From positions 496,001 through 560,000 of the forward strand of contig NC_054687.1 in the NCBI RefSeq assembly GCF_011074885.1: a stretch of DNA of 64,000 nucleotides. The letters run 5' to 3'. The translations under genes were made by a program, and so were the position numbers. This stretch comes from Brettanomyces bruxellensis. Lineage: Eukaryota; Ascomycota; Pichiomycetes; Pichiales; Pichiaceae. Of the stretch, positions 60,665-64,000 are shown one piece after another; positions within the stretch are counted from its first letter, which is position 1, and each line of letters starts with the position of its first letter. Under the pieces are notes generated by a model, which worked only from the letters and a program-made list of their open reading frames with translations, searched no databases and was not told the origin of the DNA.

Positions 60665-61315
60665 ATGTCTTCACAGGCAAATAATCAAATATCAGTGAAG
60701 TTGGTGTTGCTTGGTGAAGCAGCAGTGGGAAAGTCGTCGCTTGTTTTGAGGTTTGTTTCCAACGACTTTGAAGAGAACAAAGAGCCTACTATTGGAGCAG
60801 CATTTCTCACGCAAAGGTGTATAATTGGTGATAAGAACATCAAGTTTGAGATATGGGATACTGCTGGACAGGAAAGGTTTGCAAACTTGACACCGTTGTA
60901 TTACAGAAATGCACAGGCAGCATTGGTTGTCTATGATGTGACAAAACCTTCTAGTTTTATCAAGGCACGTCATTGGGTAAAAGAATTACATGAGCAGGCA
61001 TCAAAGAATATAGTCATTGCACTTGTCGGAAATAAATTTGACCTCATTTTGGACCCTGAGTCTGGTGAGGAGATTGAAGGTGCACGAAAGGTTTCAATTG
61101 ATGAAGGTAAAACCCTAGCAGAGGAAGAGAATTTATTATTCTTTGAGACCAGTGCTAAGACGGGACTTAATGTTAACAAGGTCTTTACCACGATAGGAGA
61201 GAAGATTCCTGACACTACAAAACAAGGCGAGAATGATGATGAGGGCAATTCAAATAGGATTGACTTGAGTGCGCCTGCACAAAATGATATTCACAACAGT
61301 GCATGCTCATGCTAA
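60665..61315 (+). CDS. VPS21: Rab5-type GTPase Vps21/Ypt51
   Basis: Early-endosomal Rab that drives endosome fusion and vacuolar protein sorting. 216 aa. P-loop GEAAVGKSS (residues 18-26), Rab5 switch I region [14 protein letters not shown], switch [29 protein letters not shown] and ETSAK. C-terminus NSACSC carries the CXC geranylgeranylation signal. The [15 protein letters not shown] block and the NSACSC ending match Vps21 more closely than Ypt52 or Ypt53. A Glu/Gly-rich insert ([12 protein letters not shown]) before the EG(K/E)-LAEEE helix is slightly longer than in S. cerevisiae. Start at ATG 60665. Confidence 0.95.
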   Translation: MSSQANNQISVKLVLLGEAAVGKSSLVLRFVSNDFEENKEPTIGAAFLTQRCIIGDKNIKFEIWDTAGQERFANLTPLYYRNAQAALVVYDVTKPSSFIKARHWVKELHEQASKNIVIALVGNKFDLILDPESGEEIEGARKVSIDEGKTLAEEENLLFFETSAKTGLNVNKVFTTIGEKIPDTTKQGENDDEGNSNRIDLSAPAQNDIHNSACSC

Positions 61316-61605
61316 GCCACCTTTCGCATAATGATTAGCAGTGTAGGAGGAAACAGAAGTTGAAAGGCGTCACTTTTTGAGTTGTTAGGCAGAAAGTGTC
61401 CGATTTCAGATACTATTGTGAATGGATATATGGTTCTTAATATGATGCTGGTTGTATTTAGTACGGTAATGAAAGTTACCCTATTTGTGTATCTGCTTTA
61501 TTCAAACTTAATATACATATCTGGAGATTAATCGTTTCACAAAATCGTATGCCAATGACTCCTTAACGTAAAAGAAATTATTAAAAACTATTATGCCAGA
61601 GCTTT

Positions 61606-63318
61606 TCATATCTTTGATTTCAGCTTTTGGTCCAATCCACCTCTCGTGGCATCTGGGTTGATCTCAACAGAAGCTTGAGTTTCTCCTGAAATTCCAGAAT
61701 CTTCATCGGAGAAAAACACAACAGTAGCAGTGAGATCATCGCGATACCTTCTGCTGACGGGTGAGGAAATACTCAGAAGTAATTTAACATATTCACTGTA
61801 TCCGCCATTACTTAAAGCATTTCTGATCAAGTGTGTAGCCACATTTTCATCTTCAAGCAGATACTCTTTAGAGTTTTTCTTATTAAACTGCCTGAAAGGC
61901 TTTTTTTCTGCCTTTGCAGCAGGATCCGAAACATCTATAACTTTTGGAAGTTTTGAATCATCATTCTTGGAAAATAATGATCCCAAAAGAGGACGTTTGA
62001 TCTTAATCATGTTCTTATTTTCCATCCATTTGACAACCAAAGCCACAATATCCTCGTTTGAAAGCATCTCGTAAAGTCCGTCTGATCCAAGAACCAGAAA
62101 ATCGTGCTTTTCTGGATGAATTTCTTGAGTTGTGACGACTGGTTCTGCTGTGACGTATGGAGCACTTTTTAATTTCTTTAATGGCTTACCTCCAAAGAAC
62201 ATATTACCTAACTGCTGCTGCAATTCCGGCCCCCATTTATACTTTCCATCCCCCATGGCTCTAGTTGGCTCTAAAGAGCCTAGTATACGACCATTACGAA
62301 CAACGTTTGGCTCATCTGGATGCTCTTTGCGTAGTCTGGTAACTTCACTTGGGTTTCTGCCTGTCTGATCAATTGATAAGCATTTTACAGTCCAAACTCC
62401 TTTGTCGTTAACAGACCCCAATAGAGCGCGCGAGTCACCCGAAACCGCCACTTTCAAGTTCTTCGTATGAGTATCGTAAAACGACATAAGTGCGCAAGAT
62501 CCTGAAAGGGCTGGTAGAAGAAACTTCATGGCAGCAGATTTATCTTTCTGCTCTGTAGCAAAGAACTCTTGCACATTTTCTATAACCATCTTGTGGTCAA
62601 ATTGAACAAACCCATTCTTAATGGCCCTATCTATTGTCTCACTGGATGGAATAAGATGTAAATCATCATGAGTTATCTTGTACGCGGAGTTCGCCAACTC
62701 CTTGATAATCGCGTTAGTAAGCTCTTTACTTAGTTTTTGTGATGTATTCCAACCTCCATGGCCATCAAAAACTGACCAAAAATACCAATAAGAGTCACTT
62801 CTTCTATCCTTACCGTGGGAGTCTTCAATTGGAACCTGAATTACCTTTTCTGCCCTAGCATCCTCTATTGGGTTATTACTCGGTAATTGGCACACATCAT
62901 ATCTACTAACTCCTTTACCATTCTTGAGAGTGTAACTTTCTTCAAAAGCTCGAAGTCTTCTGTCCACCTCCTCATCCGTTAACATTTGCTTCAGATTAGA
63001 TTTATCGTATGGACCTGACGTTGCGGCAGTTCCTGAAAGTGATCTCTGTTGGGAAATGAGAGTTGCACCATCACTAGTCAATGATCTGGATGAGTCCAAA
63101 AAAAGTTTGTTCTTGGTAAGGAAAATATAAGAGGCAGCCAAAAGAATTCCTCCAGCAAGTGCAAAGTTTATATCCCTTTTTGTCTTTGATGACCTATGGA
63201 CGTTCCATTTGTATTGGAATGAAGATAGCCGCCTGCTAGAGGTATGAAATCTTCCTCTTGAGCGCACACATAGTCTTCTCAGCGGTCTGGTGCAGCTCGA
63301 CACAGATTGTTTCATCAT
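61606..63318 (-). CDS. PTC5: Mitochondrial PP2C phosphatase Ptc5
   Basis: PPM-family Mn2+/Mg2+ phosphatase that reactivates pyruvate dehydrogenase by dephosphorylating its E1 alpha subunit. 570 aa against 572 in S. cerevisiae. Arg/Ser-rich presequence at residues 1-50 and a hydrophobic helix INFALAGGILLAASYIFL (about 50-67), matching the mitochondrial targeting and sorting of Ptc5. Metal-binding motif VFDGHGGW (about residues 188-195), SGDSRALLG, the GSLEPTRAMGD loop, SDGLYEMLSNED and the late RRYRDDLTATVVFF. All catalytic Asp residues appear present. Start at ATG 63318 (two ATGs in tandem). Divergent from TMA46. Confidence 0.94.
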   Translation of the reverse strand: MMKQSVSSCTRPLRRLCVRSRGRFHTSSRRLSSFQYKWNVHRSSKTKRDINFALAGGILLAASYIFLTKNKLFLDSSRSLTSDGATLISQQRSLSGTAATSGPYDKSNLKQMLTDEEVDRRLRAFEESYTLKNGKGVSRYDVCQLPSNNPIEDARAEKVIQVPIEDSHGKDRRSDSYWYFWSVFDGHGGWNTSQKLSKELTNAIIKELANSAYKITHDDLHLIPSSETIDRAIKNGFVQFDHKMVIENVQEFFATEQKDKSAAMKFLLPALSGSCALMSFYDTHTKNLKVAVSGDSRALLGSVNDKGVWTVKCLSIDQTGRNPSEVTRLRKEHPDEPNVVRNGRILGSLEPTRAMGDGKYKWGPELQQQLGNMFFGGKPLKKLKSAPYVTAEPVVTTQEIHPEKHDFLVLGSDGLYEMLSNEDIVALVVKWMENKNMIKIKRPLLGSLFSKNDDSKLPKVIDVSDPAAKAEKKPFRQFNKKNSKEYLLEDENVATHLIRNALSNGGYSEYVKLLLSISSPVSRRYRDDLTATVVFFSDEDSGISGETQASVEINPDATRGGLDQKLKSKI

Positions 63319-63675
63319 TTTTTAGAAATTAAGTGTAAAAATATGTCAACTGCAATGAGGTGCTTTATATCTTAAAGTTAAAACTATAATTTCTACGTTT
63401 GTCTTCTTTCACGGAATAAGAAAAAAAAAGGCTCCTCCTTGCTTATCTGAGACGCATCTTGCTGGAATCATAAAAAGACAATCATATTCTGATTTATACC
63501 ATTAGCTAAGCTAAGCTTTTTTTTGTTGTTTAGCCGACTTTTCAGGGCTCCGCTTTTTTTTCCATCTCTTCTACCTGCATCTCATTTTTTTTTCAGTCTC
63601 ACGACATAATTTATGGATAAATAGCTCTAAAGGACATTATTGTCATTGGGAGAAATATTGACTTGAACTCTCATA
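63319..63675. other. Divergent PTC5/TMA46 promoter
   Basis: 357 bases without a gene. Several short A or T runs. No motif that I can support. Confidence 0.5.
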
Positions 63676-64000
63676 ATGCCTGCAAAGAAAGAAAATAGGC
63701 AACAAAAGGAAGCTGCTAAAAAAGCAAGGGCCAAAAGGGCGGCCAAGGTTGCTGAAGATAAAACATTTGGATTGAAAAATAAGAACAAGTCTAAGAAGGT
63801 CCAAAAATACGTGGAGAGTTTAAAAAAGCAAGACCCGTTATTAAGGAAAAAGCAAGAACTTGCAAAAAGGAAGGCCGCTGAGAAGAAAGCACTGGAAAAG
63901 GCCAGAAAAGATGCCTCAAAACTTTTAACGCCATCACTTCCAAGACAAAAGGTACCATTTGGCGTTGATCCGAAAAGTATATTATGTCAATATTTCAAGC
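63676..64000 (+). CDS. TMA46: Tma46-like DRG-family regulatory protein (5' part, cut by window edge)
   Basis: Tma46 (human ZC3H15/DFRP1) binds and stabilises the ribosome-associated GTPase Rbg1/DRG1. 108 complete codons are visible from ATG 63676. A basic Ala/Lys-rich start, then DKTFGLKNKNKSKKVQKYV (about residues 28-46), nearly identical to the DKTFGMKNKN..K.QK.. start of Tma46, a Lys/Glu-rich coil, and VPFGVDPKSILCQYFK leading into the first CCCH zinc finger, which lies beyond the window. Confidence 0.92.
   Translation, partial: MPAKKENRQQKEAAKKARAKRAAKVAEDKTFGLKNKNKSKKVQKYVESLKKQDPLLRKKQELAKRKAAEKKALEKARKDASKLLTPSLPRQKVPFGVDPKSILCQYFK

Noticed and set aside
1..64000. tRNA, rRNA, transposon/LTR, CRISPR or viral elements
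   Set aside because: Scanned by eye for T-loop and Pol III box patterns, terminal repeats, reverse transcriptase or integrase motifs and repeat-spacer arrays; found none that hold up.

Overview
The window reads as nuclear DNA of a budding yeast (Saccharomycotina). Genes are dense, mostly intronless and on both strands. Almost every protein has a recognisable yeast relative: Psk1/2, Hom2, Lys9, Oca4, Alg2, Rim15, Sfh5, Sec53, Gdt1, catalase, Gef1, Rip1, Rho2, Mss1, Rtt106, Yvc1, Bul1, Axl1, Vps21, Ptc5, Tma46. A gene for the 51-kDa subunit of respiratory complex I (26310-27815) rules out Saccharomyces itself. CTG codons fall at positions that are normally hydrophobic (Mss1 residue 117; the Psk kinase P-loop leader), so CTG reads as Leu and the CUG-Ser clade is unlikely. 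A Pichiaceae-type yeast (Brettanomyces, Ogataea or Pichia relatives) fits best; the species is an inference.

Layout. 1-12 kb, all minus: a PAS kinase cut by the left edge, HOM2, a Myb/SANT protein, an MSO1-like gene, LYS9 and OCA4. 12.8-20.7 kb: ALG2 (+) converges on a very large, strikingly GC-rich RIM15 (-), followed by SFH5 (-). 21-31 kb: an unassigned gene, SEC53 (+), FMP32-like (-), a Cwf18-like splicing factor (+), GDT1 (-), the complex I 51-kDa subunit (-), a small metallothionein (-) and catalase (-). 32-41 kb: GEF1 (-), RIP1 (-, with an intron), RHO2 (+), MSS1 (+). 41-46 kb: a peptidase C45/penicillin-acyltransferase-like hydrolase (-) diverges from an OPT oligopeptide transporter (+). 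46-64 kb: a PAP2 lipid phosphatase, a small membrane protein that may be a complex I accessory subunit, RTT106, YVC1, BUL1/2, a carnosine-N-methyltransferase-like gene, AXL1, VPS21, PTC5 and the start of TMA46.

How genes relate. Several serve mitochondria (complex I subunit, Rieske protein, Mss1, Fmp32-like, Ptc5). Several act in the secretory and endolysosomal system (Alg2, Sec53, Gdt1, Gef1, Yvc1, Vps21, Mso1). Others belong to nutrient and stress signalling (Psk, Rim15, Rho2, Bul1). Hom2 and Lys9 are amino-acid biosynthesis enzymes, and a Gcn4-type TGAGTCA lies upstream of HOM2. I see no tRNA, rRNA, transposon, LTR or CRISPR array.

Points of most interest. (1) Four conserved genes (RIM15, SFH5, OPT, RTT106) are each broken by a one-base shift that a single extra base in or near a short homopolymer would repair, which points to sequence error rather than gene death. 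(2) The shared C45/OPT promoter carries a cluster of GTCGGAG-type motifs in both orientations, suggesting a co-regulated uptake-and-hydrolysis gene pair. (3) RIP1 has a spliced N-terminus with textbook splice signals. (4) RIM15 holds a sharp GC-rich block.
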